NCBI GenBank assembly: GCA_900539765.1
Contig: UQDF01000030.1
Span: 1 to 25,474, forward strand
Source: an uncultured Porphyromonas sp.
GTDB taxonomy: Bacteria > Bacteroidota > Bacteroidia > Bacteroidales > Porphyromonadaceae
Length of the DNA: 25,474 nucleotides
Direction of reading: 5' to 3'
Position numbers and translations under genes: made by a program. Below the pieces are notes generated by a model. The model was not told where the DNA came from and searched no databases. It saw only the letters and a list, made by a program, of their open reading frames with translations. Positions 6,866-14,858 of the stretch are shown here, piece after piece (the stretch's first letter is position 1; each line of letters opens with the position of its first letter).

Positions 6866-8635
6866 TTAGTTCGTTAGGATCAGCTCGAGATCATCCGCTT
6901 TGGTACGCTTCTGTAGCCACTGCTCCAGCTTCTTCCGCTCGGCAGGAGCAAGGCGGTGTGATGGTGTCGTCACGAGGATATGGAGGACGGAGTCTTGCCC
7001 TTGGATAAACTCCATAGAGGGCATCAGTCGTACCTTGCTAATGTCGGTAAAGACCGCTTTCGCCTCGTCGCTCACATCGTGTGTCAGAGACTTGTAGTAG
7101 TCGTAGCGCAGGAGCGTACGACGGAGCGAGTCGATCTCGGCACGCTGCTCAGAGGCAGTACGCTCGGACCGCTCGTAGAGGTCACGCAGCAAGACACCGC
7201 CTAGCTGCTCGTAGTCTGTAGGAGCCTCGTTGTCGATCCCTTGGTGCACCTGTAGGTCGAAGTTGGACAGTCCATAGTTAGGTAGCAACGTAGCGATGCT
7301 GTCTATCGTCTGAGCGGAGAGTGGCTTGCCGATCAGGACTAAGTCTATGTAGGGTCGCTTGTCCCCATCAGCTCGCACGAACGACTGACGGATCACCTGG
7401 TGCTCAGGTGGCGCAAAGTGGTCTGCAACAAACTGCTTGGCACGCTGCTCCTGATAGGAGTCACGCACCAGACGGATACTTAAGTAGATGCTCGGTATCA
7501 GCGTGCAGACAGCGATTACGGTGATCCAGCGATAGCTACGCTTGCGCATATCACCCGAAGCGACCGACTTCATCGGGAAGCGCATGATGCGCACCATCAC
7601 GAAGGTCGCAAAGGCGATAAAGACCGAGTTGATGATGTATAGGTAGATGGCACCGAAGAAGAAAGGCCAGTTGCCCGTAGCGATGCCAAAGCCGGCTGTA
7701 CAGAGTGGTGGCATGAGTGCCGTAGCGATAGCGACGCCTGGGAGTACCTGCCCCTTGCTCTTGCTACTACCTGCGATCAGACCCGCCGCACCGCCAAAGA
7801 ATGCGATCAGCACGTCATACAGTGACGGCTCCGTACGACCCAGTATCTCACTACCAGGCTGATCGAGTGGGGTCAAGAGGAAGTAGATCGTAGCGGTCAG
7901 GATACTGAAGAGCGTTGTCAGACCCAGGTTGCGCAGCGACTTTCGTACGAGATCTAGGTCGGCAATACCGAAGCCCAGACCGAAGCCGATGATTGGTCCC
8001 ATCAGCGGGGAGATAAGCATCGCACCGATGATGACCGCCGTCGAATTGACATTCAGACCGATCGAGGCAACGAGGATAGCGCAGATGAGGATCCATAGCT
8101 TGGTGCCACGAAACTCTACATCCGCCTTGAGGGACTCGATGGTCGCCACGTCGCCCGCCTTGTCATCGCGAAAGTCTAGGAGTCGACGCAGCCACCTCCA
8201 TGCATTCATCCACCAGATGTTTTCCTCTAGCTCCTCGACCTTAGCTGAGGAGCTTTTAGTTGTTGCGATCTCCTTCTTCGCTTGAGTAGCTTTGTTAGCT
8301 GTTGGCTGTTGGCGATCGGTCGTTGTTGCCTTGGGGGCGCTACTAGCGGTCGTCGCCTGAGGTGTATTACTTGTGGTGGTCGATTTGGTGGTAGAGATCG
8401 TCTTAGAGACGAGGGGTGCCTTCTTGCTGGTAGCCTGTTGGTCGATAGTAGCCTTATTCAGCAAGTGCTGATCGGTAGTTTTATTATGAGCCACCTTATT
8501 ATACATAGGTGTCATCGGGCAGCTAGACAGTTCGTCAGCCATCGGCTCGTGATGCTGATGGAGAGAAGACTTTTGCTGAGCGACCAGACGCTTCATAACG
8601 TTGATCGTAGGGGAGGAATGTTCAGAGGAAGGCAT
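6866..8635 (-). CDS. DUF389 domain membrane protein (TIGR00341 type)
   Basis: Membrane protein of unknown function. The hydrophobic core (roughly residues 175-395 of the 589 counted from ATG 8635) carries the DUF389 hallmark NSTAVIIGAMLISPLMGPI and several further membrane spans. About 200 C-terminal residues are soluble and alpha/beta-like, with periodic charged segments. The N-terminal ~130 residues are low-complexity Thr/Ser/Ala/Lys with many Gln, probably disordered and cytosolic, longer than in simple DUF389 proteins. Start choice: the frame stays open to a GTG at 8692 (608 aa). I prefer the ATG at 8635 because GTG starts are uncommon here, but a third Met at 8596 is also possible. It lies between ispE and the S46 gene on the same strand, with a possible TAGATTTG box at 8716-8723. 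Confidence 0.9.
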   Translation of the reverse strand: MPSSEHSSPTINVMKRLVAQQKSSLHQHHEPMADELSSCPMTPMYNKVAHNKTTDQHLLNKATIDQQATSKKAPLVSKTISTTKSTTTSNTPQATTASSAPKATTTDRQQPTANKATQAKKEIATTKSSSAKVEELEENIWWMNAWRWLRRLLDFRDDKAGDVATIESLKADVEFRGTKLWILICAILVASIGLNVNSTAVIIGAMLISPLMGPIIGFGLGFGIADLDLVRKSLRNLGLTTLFSILTATIYFLLTPLDQPGSEILGRTEPSLYDVLIAFFGGAAGLIAGSSKSKGQVLPGVAIATALMPPLCTAGFGIATGNWPFFFGAIYLYIINSVFIAFATFVMVRIMRFPMKSVASGDMRKRSYRWITVIAVCTLIPSIYLSIRLVRDSYQEQRAKQFVADHFAPPEHQVIRQSFVRADGDKRPYIDLVLIGKPLSAQTIDSIATLLPNYGLSNFDLQVHQGIDNEAPTDYEQLGGVLLRDLYERSERTASEQRAEIDSLRRTLLRYDYYKSLTHDVSDEAKAVFTDISKVRLMPSMEFIQGQDSVLHILVTTPSHRLAPAERKKLEQWLQKRTKADDLELILTN

Positions 8636-8715
8636 ACAATGATTTCGACCAAGTATACATAACGGACTGCTAAGGTACTCATTTTCCGCCACAGCGTGGA
8701 TCTTTCCTCGATTTG

Positions 8716-8723
8716 CAAATCTA
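8716..8723 (-). promoter_or_regulatory. Candidate -7 box for the DUF389 gene
   Basis: Minus-strand TAGATTTG matches TAnnTTTG in the 8636-8769 spacer, about 80 nt before the ATG at 8635 and 24 nt before the alternative GTG at 8692. No convincing -33 TTTG is seen. If real, the DUF389 and S46 genes can be expressed apart from ispE. Confidence 0.4.
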
Positions 8724-8769
8724 ACGGATCGCGACCCTACAGCATCATTACTTGTGAGATTTGCGGAGG

Positions 8770-9624
8770 CTAGAGGAGAGCGAGACGCTCGAGCCAGACG
8801 GGGAGGCCTGTGAGGTGGGGCGTGAGCGGGGCGGTGTCGTCTAGTAGCGGGTTGTCGTCGAAGATGCCGTAGAGGGCTGTCCCCGATCCGGACATGGCGG
8901 CATAGAGGGCTCCGTGGCGGTAGAGCGTGTCTCGCAGAGCGGCTAGCTCAGGATAGTGTGCGAAGACGACGGACTCGAAGTCATTGACGATGAACTCTCG
9001 CCACTGCGCTATCGGTCGCTCTAGTAGTGTCGTGAGCTTGCCCTCAGCCTCGGGGTGGCGTGTCACCTGTCGGTACGCCTCAGCGGTGCTCATACCGATG
9101 GGCGGCTTGACGACGAGGAGCCATTTGCTGAGGAGTGCGGACGGCATCGTGAGCGGTGTGAGCCTTTCGCCACGGCCTGTGACCAGCACGGGGCGGGACT
9201 GTATGAAGAAGGGGCAGTCGCTCCCCAGCTCTCCCGCCATCGCTTCGAGCTGTGCGGTGGAGAGTCCTAAGCGACATAGTTCGTTGATCGCTAGGAGCGT
9301 GTAGGCTGCATCGGCCGAGCCACCACCGAGACCTGCTTCTGTCGGGATGAGCTTCTCGAGCTTGAGCTGTAGCGGAGGTATCTCTGGGTGTTGCGCTCTG
9401 AGTAACTGCACCGCTTTGTAGACTAGATTGCGCTCGATGGGTAGTTCGCCTGCTAGACCTGAGACCTCGTACGAGTCCGCCACTGCTCCTGTAGCTATCT
9501 CTACTGTGAGCTGATCGGCCCAGCTAATGGGGAGCATACAGCTCTCGATGTCGTGGTAGCCGTCTGGTCGGCGGCGTAAGATACGTAGCCCAAGGTTGAT
9601 CTTAGCGTGTGGGTGTAGGATCAT
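8770..9624 (-). CDS. ispE: 4-diphosphocytidyl-2-C-methyl-D-erythritol kinase
   Basis: GHMP-family kinase that phosphorylates CDP-methylerythritol in the MEP pathway to isopentenyl diphosphate; cytosolic and ATP-dependent. The 284-aa length is typical. It shows the N-terminal HAKINLGL with the substrate Lys (about residue 8), the GHMP ATP-binding loop PTEAGLGGGSADAA near 94-107, and GSDCPFF near 134-140 with the catalytic Asp136. A C-terminal glycine-rich motif, MSGSGTALYG, is also present. It begins 18 nt after the recQ stop, so it is probably transcribed from the recJ-recQ unit. There is nothing odd in length or motifs. Confidence 0.96.
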   Translation of the reverse strand: MILHPHAKINLGLRILRRRPDGYHDIESCMLPISWADQLTVEIATGAVADSYEVSGLAGELPIERNLVYKAVQLLRAQHPEIPPLQLKLEKLIPTEAGLGGGSADAAYTLLAINELCRLGLSTAQLEAMAGELGSDCPFFIQSRPVLVTGRGERLTPLTMPSALLSKWLLVVKPPIGMSTAEAYRQVTRHPEAEGKLTTLLERPIAQWREFIVNDFESVVFAHYPELAALRDTLYRHGALYAAMSGSGTALYGIFDDNPLLDDTAPLTPHLTGLPVWLERLALL

Positions 9625-9642
9625 ATCGTAGTCACTCTAGGA

Positions 9643-11787
9643 TTACTTATTCTTATATAGGTGCACCCCATCGGTACGGTAGCGGTCGTCTGTCTCAAGG
9701 AGCTTCTGCAGGATCGGGAGCAAAGCTTTCGGCTGCACACCTAGCCTCTCTGCCAAAGCTTGCAAGGTAGGCGAAGGTTCTTCCAATTGCTCTAAAAGAG
9801 TCTTGAGTCGCATCTCTAGAGCCTCTTCACTACGCTGGGAGCGTGCCTTACGAGCTAGACAAAGGTCACAGCGTCCGCACGGCTCAGCCAGCTCCTCCCC
9901 GAAGTAGTGTAGGAGCATCGCCTGTCGGCACCCTTGCTGACCATCTAGGTATGCGATCGTGGCGGTGAGTCGCTTGATCATCGCCTCTTTGCGTAGCTCG
10001 TACACCTCTGGGGGTATGAGGAAGTGATGCTTGCGCTCACGCCGTGTGTAGAAGAGGATACGGGGCAAGCGCTTTCGCGGGATATAGTGAATGATCTCTC
10101 TCTGGCTCATACGGACCAAGCTGTCGTAGACCTCCTCTCCCGTCAGGTGCGTCTGTATGGAGAGTGTCCGCTCGTCGATGAAGACGTAGTCGGCAAAGAG
10201 GCCCGAGTAGTTTCTCAAGACAGCTCGTAGCACTTTGTCATCTTGGGTGGACAAGCCTCGTATGTAGTATAGCTCCTCTCTAGAGACCTCCACGATGAGC
10301 CGTGAGCGTGCCTCATCGAGGATCAGCTCCCAAGCCCCTGCCAGCTCGAGGATATGTAAGGCACTCAAGCTCCGTATCGGGTGCAGATGCTCCGTGCGGA
10401 CAAACGACTCGAGATCTATCTCGTAGCTGCGCTCCATACCTTCGCCAAAACCTATCCCTAGGTAGCTGTAGATGGTGTCGTAGATGTCGCGGATGTAAGC
10501 TTTGTCAGGAAATTCGTTTTGCACCCGCTGCAGGAGCATACCACGATCCCGGCGCTCATATAGCACCACGGCAAAAGCGCGCAGCCCGTCACGACCCGCA
10601 CGACCCGCCTCTTGGAAGTATTCCTCCAGGGCTACGGGCATACTCCAGTGCACCACGAGACGCACATCAGGCTTGTCGATGCCCATGCCGAAAGCATTCG
10701 TGCAGACCATCACACGCACCTCTCCCGCCATCCATGCGTTTTGCTTGATCTCTCGCTCGGCATGCGTCAGCCCCGCATGGTAGTAGTGTGCCGAGACGCC
10801 CGCCTCTTGGAGCATCTCAGCCAGCTCTTGCGTCTTCTTGCGATTGCGACAGTAGACGATCGCACTGCCAGTCGTCGAGGAGAGGATATGGAGCAGCTCC
10901 GTCGTCTTGTCTGTCGTAGGACGTACGATATACTGCAGGTTGTCCCGTGCGAAAGAGCTACTGATGATATGTGGCTCACGAAAGCTCAGACGAGCCATCA
11001 CGTCTGCCACCACCTCTGGCGTGGCGGTCGCTGTGAGCGCCAGCAGGGGAACAGTGGGGTAGTAACGACGTATCTCTGCAATCTTCAGATAACTGGGGCG
11101 GAAGTCGTAGCCCCACTGCGAGATGCAGTGACACTCGTCCACCACGATCAGCCGTATCGGCAGCTCGGGCAGACAGGCGAGGAAGAGTGGCGAACTTAGT
11201 CGCTCAGGCGAGAGGTAGAGGAACTTGCACCCACCATACAGACAATTGTCCAAGGCGCGCTGTATCTCCTTGTACTCCATACCTGAGTGAATAGCCGTGG
11301 CAGACATACCCCGCTTGTTGAGACCATCTACCTGATCTTTCATAAGAGCAATGAGCGGTGTGACGACGAGCGTCAGCCCGTCGTGTAGCATCGTCGGCAC
11401 CTGAAAGGTGATGCTCTTGCCCCCACCCGTAGGTAGTAGCCCGAGCGTGTCTCGTCCCGCCAAGACGCTGTCGATGATCTCCGCCTGCTTGAGACGGAAG
11501 GCAGGGTAGCCCCAATAGTGATGAAGCACTCCTAGCGGGGTCTGCTCATCGTCCGCCGAGGTGGTCTGCTGCCTCTCTGGTCTGCTGGTCGTCTCCTGAG
11601 GAGTCTCTTCGCCTAGTTGCTCACGCTCGCTCTCAGCTCTTGGGTCGGTCGCAGCATCGCACCATAGATCTGCCTGCTCCTCGAGGAGCAAGTCCCAGTC
11701 GACAGCCTCGCTACGCCCAGAGGAGTCGCCTGTTGCCTCATCGCTGGGAGGCAAAGAGGTCCTCTCCGGGTCGTTGTGGCTTGACAT
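9643..11787 (-). CDS. recQ: RecQ-type ATP-dependent DNA helicase
   Basis: 3'-5' superfamily 2 DNA helicase for recombination and fork repair. 714 aa. The core starts near residue 85 with Walker A LLPTGGGKS (about 117-125), the DEAD-box variant DECH (217-220) and the RecQ-loop region CISQWGYDFRPSY. Helicase motif VI is visible in EEYFQEAGRAGRDG. A C-terminal zinc-binding module (CRQAMLLHYFGE...PCGRCDLC) follows, with a helical winged-helix-like tail; no long HRDC domain is evident. The first ~85 residues are acidic and low-complexity (Glu, Asp, Ser, Thr), an extension not needed for the fold. Its start overlaps the recJ 3' end by 50 nt, so the two are likely co-translated. I cannot exclude a later non-ATG start inside the extension. 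Confidence 0.94.
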   Translation of the reverse strand: MSSHNDPERTSLPPSDEATGDSSGRSEAVDWDLLLEEQADLWCDAATDPRAESEREQLGEETPQETTSRPERQQTTSADDEQTPLGVLHHYWGYPAFRLKQAEIIDSVLAGRDTLGLLPTGGGKSITFQVPTMLHDGLTLVVTPLIALMKDQVDGLNKRGMSATAIHSGMEYKEIQRALDNCLYGGCKFLYLSPERLSSPLFLACLPELPIRLIVVDECHCISQWGYDFRPSYLKIAEIRRYYPTVPLLALTATATPEVVADVMARLSFREPHIISSSFARDNLQYIVRPTTDKTTELLHILSSTTGSAIVYCRNRKKTQELAEMLQEAGVSAHYYHAGLTHAEREIKQNAWMAGEVRVMVCTNAFGMGIDKPDVRLVVHWSMPVALEEYFQEAGRAGRDGLRAFAVVLYERRDRGMLLQRVQNEFPDKAYIRDIYDTIYSYLGIGFGEGMERSYEIDLESFVRTEHLHPIRSLSALHILELAGAWELILDEARSRLIVEVSREELYYIRGLSTQDDKVLRAVLRNYSGLFADYVFIDERTLSIQTHLTGEEVYDSLVRMSQREIIHYIPRKRLPRILFYTRRERKHHFLIPPEVYELRKEAMIKRLTATIAYLDGQQGCRQAMLLHYFGEELAEPCGRCDLCLARKARSQRSEEALEMRLKTLLEQLEEPSPTLQALAERLGVQPKALLPILQKLLETDDRYRTDGVHLYKNK

Positions 11788-13519
11788 CCTTGATCAGTAA
11801 CTGTAGGGAGACAATTCCGTTAAAGTGGTTCTCATCTATTTGGTAGACAAGGGCAAAGGGAGCATTGGCTCTTCCTGCCGAAGACTTCTTCATAAAGCGA
11901 AAGGCGGGTGCTTGGTTGAAGGCTATCCCTGGGCAGTGCTTTTTGGATCCCAGTGTAGGTATAGCATCTACCTTAAAGTGCTCGCTATTGCGCCCCACAG
12001 CTCTGCTCGCACCTCCGTCATAGAGTTGCTGCGTGACAAAGAGCGGCTGGTAGTTGTCCGGGCCATACGGGGCAAAGCGCTGTATCGTCGAGTAGAGTCT
12101 CTGGGTCACCTCACGAAGCTCTATCTCGGCATCGATCTCTATCGGCGTAGAGTGTGCTCGGTCACTATCCGCCACGGCATTGACACTCTGTATGTAAGTG
12201 CGGAAGTCGGGTAGCTTGTCTGGCAAGAGGGTCAGCCCAGCGGCGTAGGTGTGTCCGCCAAAGTTTAGGAGCAAATCTCTAGCCTCCTCGATGATGCTGT
12301 AAATGTCTATCCCGCCGACACTGCGCGCAGAGCCCACGATCCGCTCGCTCGTGCCAGTCAGCACGATCGTCGGTCTATTGGTATACTCCGCCACACGAGA
12401 GGCGACGATCCCTATGACCCCCTTGTGCCAGTCAGGCTGATAGAGGACTACGATGGGTTGATGCGCCAGCTCGGGGTTGACCTGCAGGAGCTGCATCGCC
12501 TCATCGGTCGTCGAGCGGTCTAGCTCACGACGACGCACGTTGTACTCGTCGATCAGCTCGCTCATACGGGCTGTCGTCTTCGCATCATTGCTCAGGAGCA
12601 GATCGACCGCCTCGCGACCATTCATCATACGTCCTGAGGCGTTGATCCTCGGACCGATCTTGTAGATGATGTCAGCCATCGTGATCTTACGTCCCTCGAG
12701 ACCACAAGTCTTGATGATTCCTTTGAGTCCCATCGAGGGATTGCGATTGAGCTGACGTAGTCCATAGTGCGCCAGGATCCTATTCTCATCCATCACAGAG
12801 ACCAGATCGGCAGCGATACTGACAGCGACCAGGTCTAGGAGCTTAAAGAGCGAGGCCGAGGGGAAGCCATTGTTCATCCCAAAGGCCTGCATAAACTTAA
12901 ACGCTACACCACACCCACAGAGCTCCTCAAAGGGGTAGTGACAGTCCGACCGCTTAGGGTCTAAGACGGCGACCGCATCGGGTAGCTGGTCGTCTGGGTG
13001 GTGGTGATCGCAGATGATAAAGTCTATCCCCAGCGTCTTAGCGTAGGCTATCTCGTTGATAGCCTTGATGCCACAATCCACCACGATGATCAGCGTCGCG
13101 CCTATCTCGTGGGCATGATCCACGCCCCGATAGGATACGCCGTAGCCCTCATCGTCCCGTCCTGGGATATAGTAGCTCAGCAGGTGCTCGCTACACCCCG
13201 CCGAGCGGAGGTACTTATAGATTAGTGATACTGCTGTAGTGCCATCTACATCGTAGTCGCCGTATATCATGATATGCTCCTTGCGTCCTAGCGCCTTGTT
13301 GAGACGCTTGACCGCTAGATCCATATCTTGCATCAGAAAGGGGTCGTGCAGATCCTCTAGCGATGGGTGAAAGAATCGCTGTGCCTCTGCTTCCGTACGG
13401 ATACCACGACGATAGAGTAGGCGTCCCGCCACAGCGGGTATTCTCAAGGCGTGCGCCAGTTGAGAGCCACCCACCTCCTCCTCTCGGGTGAAGGGAGTGT
13501 ATTGCCATTCGTTCGTCAT
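11738..13519 (-). CDS. recJ: Single-stranded-DNA-specific exonuclease RecJ
   Basis: 5'-3' ssDNA exonuclease of the DHH phosphoesterase superfamily; in RecF-pathway repair it resects ends unwound by RecQ. 593 aa. The motifs for two-metal catalysis are in order: GDYDVDGT (about 87-94), VVDCGI (147-151) and CDHHHPDD (170-177). DHHA1-type sequence follows, with GRMMNGREAVDLL near 300 and GIVASRVAE later. The C-terminal GHTYAAGL is the DHHA1 glycine-rich motif. The final 17 codons overlap the recQ start in another frame, and the adjacency of recJ and recQ matches their joint function. A 384-bp spacer lies upstream; the best promoter-like box there is only an imperfect TTATTTTG at 13719-13726. Confidence 0.95.
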   Translation of the reverse strand: MTNEWQYTPFTREEEVGGSQLAHALRIPAVAGRLLYRRGIRTEAEAQRFFHPSLEDLHDPFLMQDMDLAVKRLNKALGRKEHIMIYGDYDVDGTTAVSLIYKYLRSAGCSEHLLSYYIPGRDDEGYGVSYRGVDHAHEIGATLIIVVDCGIKAINEIAYAKTLGIDFIICDHHHPDDQLPDAVAVLDPKRSDCHYPFEELCGCGVAFKFMQAFGMNNGFPSASLFKLLDLVAVSIAADLVSVMDENRILAHYGLRQLNRNPSMGLKGIIKTCGLEGRKITMADIIYKIGPRINASGRMMNGREAVDLLLSNDAKTTARMSELIDEYNVRRRELDRSTTDEAMQLLQVNPELAHQPIVVLYQPDWHKGVIGIVASRVAEYTNRPTIVLTGTSERIVGSARSVGGIDIYSIIEEARDLLLNFGGHTYAAGLTLLPDKLPDFRTYIQSVNAVADSDRAHSTPIEIDAEIELREVTQRLYSTIQRFAPYGPDNYQPLFVTQQLYDGGASRAVGRNSEHFKVDAIPTLGSKKHCPGIAFNQAPAFRFMKKSSAGRANAPFALVYQIDENHFNGIVSLQLLIKDVKPQRPGEDLFASQR

Positions 13520-13776
13520 TATATTGTTTTATTTTTTTTGTCATAGGGAGAGCGGATAGGCTAGGAGCAGACCAAGGCACCAGACTCGCCATACGTGCGG
13601 TCTGGGCAACCTGGATGAAAAACGATTTACAGCTCATTACTAGCACATTATCTTGCAAGCACCTAGAGCGAAGCTTGCGACAAGGTCGCATCTCCGCATT
13701 TTAGGCTCTGTAAATGTACAAAATAATCTTGAGATAGCACACGCAGTCGCCCGCACATCTCAGGGCAATTGCGAGT

Positions 13777-13813
13777 TCCCTACGTAGCAATTTTCAAATA
13801 GCCACGTAGGAAA
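13777..13813. repeat. TACGTRG hairpin element, second copy
   Basis: Arms TTCCCTACGTAGC and GCCACGTAGGAAA pair apart from two positions (one of them a G-T) around an 11-nt A/T-rich loop. The motif order ATAGCCACGT plus purines matches the terminator hairpin at 21-35, so the two appear to be members of one dispersed intergenic family. Confidence 0.45.
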
Positions 13814-13843
13814 TAGGTTTTCCTGTCGTGACTATACCATAAG

Positions 13844-13872
13844 AGAGGCTATCGGATAGAGCTACAGCCTCT
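13844..13872 (-). terminator. Possible terminator of rnc
   Basis: AGAGGCT (13844-13850) pairs with AGCCTCT (13866-13872) around a 15-nt loop, beginning 32 nt past the rnc stop on the minus strand. The tail CTTATGG has no real U-run, so termination is only suggested. Confidence 0.3.
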
Positions 13873-13903
13873 AGAGATGTGCGAAGAGAGCGTGTGTGAG
13901 GAG

Positions 13904-14713
13904 CTAGCTCCTGTGGCTCTGTATTGCTGAGTAGGCCTGCTGAAGTAGCTTGAGGGTGTCACGCGCTGCCTCCTGCTGGGCGCGCTTCTTGCTACTGCCT
14001 GAACCACGTCCTACGGGCTTGCCATCGATCCAGACGCTGTAGGTGAAGTGGTCGTGTGGCATCGTATCGTGACCCTCGAGACGAAACTCGTGCGAGAGGT
14101 GATGCTTCTGTACCCACTCGATGAGTTCGCTCTTGTAGTTCTGAATGCTCGCCACCGTGTGCGCCTGCATATCGCGATAAGTGGGGAGGATAAAGTCTCG
14201 GACGAAATCTTGTGTACGGGCGTAGCCCTGATCGAGGTAGATGGCTCCGATGAGTGCCTCTAGGGTGTTGCCGTAGATGTCTACCGAGTTGTCTAAGGCG
14301 CTCGGCACCATAATGATATAGCGCTCTAGATGCAGACGTCGACCCACCTCGTTGTTGACTGGACGGCTCACGAGCGAGCTCTTGCACTTGCTCAGCTCGC
14401 CTTCGTCCCATGTGGGGTGGAGATGATAGAGATAGGTACAGATAGAGGCTTCGAGGACTGCATCGCCGAGGAACTCGAGTCGCTCATTGTTGAGCTTCTC
14501 TCCCCCCTCTCCGACGATGGAGCAGGAGCGGTGACGCATAGCTAGCTGGTAGAGGTCTGTGCGAACAGGCACGATACCTATCCGAGCGAAGAGTGTGGTC
14601 AGATTGGGTGTGCGCTGCGAGTTATCACCTCGCAGGGTACTCCACCAGTGCTGCCAACGCTCGCCTAGCTCCTGAAGCCACATCTTGGTCCTAGACCTCC
14701 GCATCAAACTCAT
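13904..14713 (-). CDS. rnc: Ribonuclease III
   Basis: Double-strand-specific endoribonuclease that processes rRNA precursors and many structured mRNAs. 269 aa. About 40 N-terminal residues precede the RNase III domain. The signature NERLEFLGDAV (76-86) holds the metal-binding Glu79 and Asp84; NTLEALIGAIYLD (149-161) supplies Glu152. A C-terminal dsRNA-binding domain covers roughly 185-260 (GRGSGSSKKRAQQEAARDTL). Met1, Met4 and Met11 are all possible starts; the first is 29 nt from a perfect 26-bp stem. The acpP-fabF-rnc order recurs in Bacteroidales as far as I recall. The stem in its leader could be a terminator, an RNase III target for self-regulation, or both. Confidence 0.97.
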   Translation of the reverse strand: MSLMRRSRTKMWLQELGERWQHWWSTLRGDNSQRTPNLTTLFARIGIVPVRTDLYQLAMRHRSCSIVGEGGEKLNNERLEFLGDAVLEASICTYLYHLHPTWDEGELSKCKSSLVSRPVNNEVGRRLHLERYIIMVPSALDNSVDIYGNTLEALIGAIYLDQGYARTQDFVRDFILPTYRDMQAHTVASIQNYKSELIEWVQKHHLSHEFRLEGHDTMPHDHFTYSVWIDGKPVGRGSGSSKKRAQQEAARDTLKLLQQAYSAIQSHRS

Positions 14714-14735
14714 AGCTCTATCTCTCTAAGGGACC

Positions 14736-14808
14736 AAAAAAGAGCGACACCCACTCACACTGGTCTGCTCTGATGAGTGGGTGCAGACCAGTGTGAGTGG
14801 GTGTCGCT
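14736..14808 (-). terminator. 26-bp perfect stem-loop with U-tract, fabF/rnc junction
   Basis: Arms at 14743-14768 and 14783-14808 are exactly complementary over 26 bp, with a 14-nt loop. On the minus strand the stem is followed by C and then six T (14741-14736), so it qualifies as an intrinsic terminator after fabF. It also forms part of the rnc leader if transcription reads through. The loop repeats ACCCACTCA, found in the arm too, allowing an alternative register. A perfect stem of this length is also long enough to be an RNase III substrate. Confidence 0.8.
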
Positions 14809-14858
14809 GATGGTTTGTCATAAGGCTCTATGCAGCGCGATAGACGTATAGTGTACGC

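Larger units (their letters stand above)
13520..13903. other. Gene-free spacer between rnc and recJ
   Basis: No convincing gene. A reading frame at 13215-13691 mainly shadows recJ. The spacer holds a T/A-rich stretch just before recJ (13520-13544), a 6-bp inverted repeat (GCAAGC/GCTTGC) around 13655-13680, an imperfect TTATTTTG promoter-like box at 13719-13726 on the minus strand, the hairpin element at 13777-13813 and a 7-bp hairpin at 13844-13872 near the rnc end. Confidence 0.5.

Noticed and set aside
10302..11199. Plus-strand frames of 148 and 195 aa antisense to recQ
   Set aside because: High-GC antisense shadows of a motif-complete helicase; no family features.
13215..13691. 158-aa minus-strand frame overlapping the recJ start
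   Set aside because: Two thirds shadows recJ, the unique part has no recognisable motif, and recJ in the other frame is certain.
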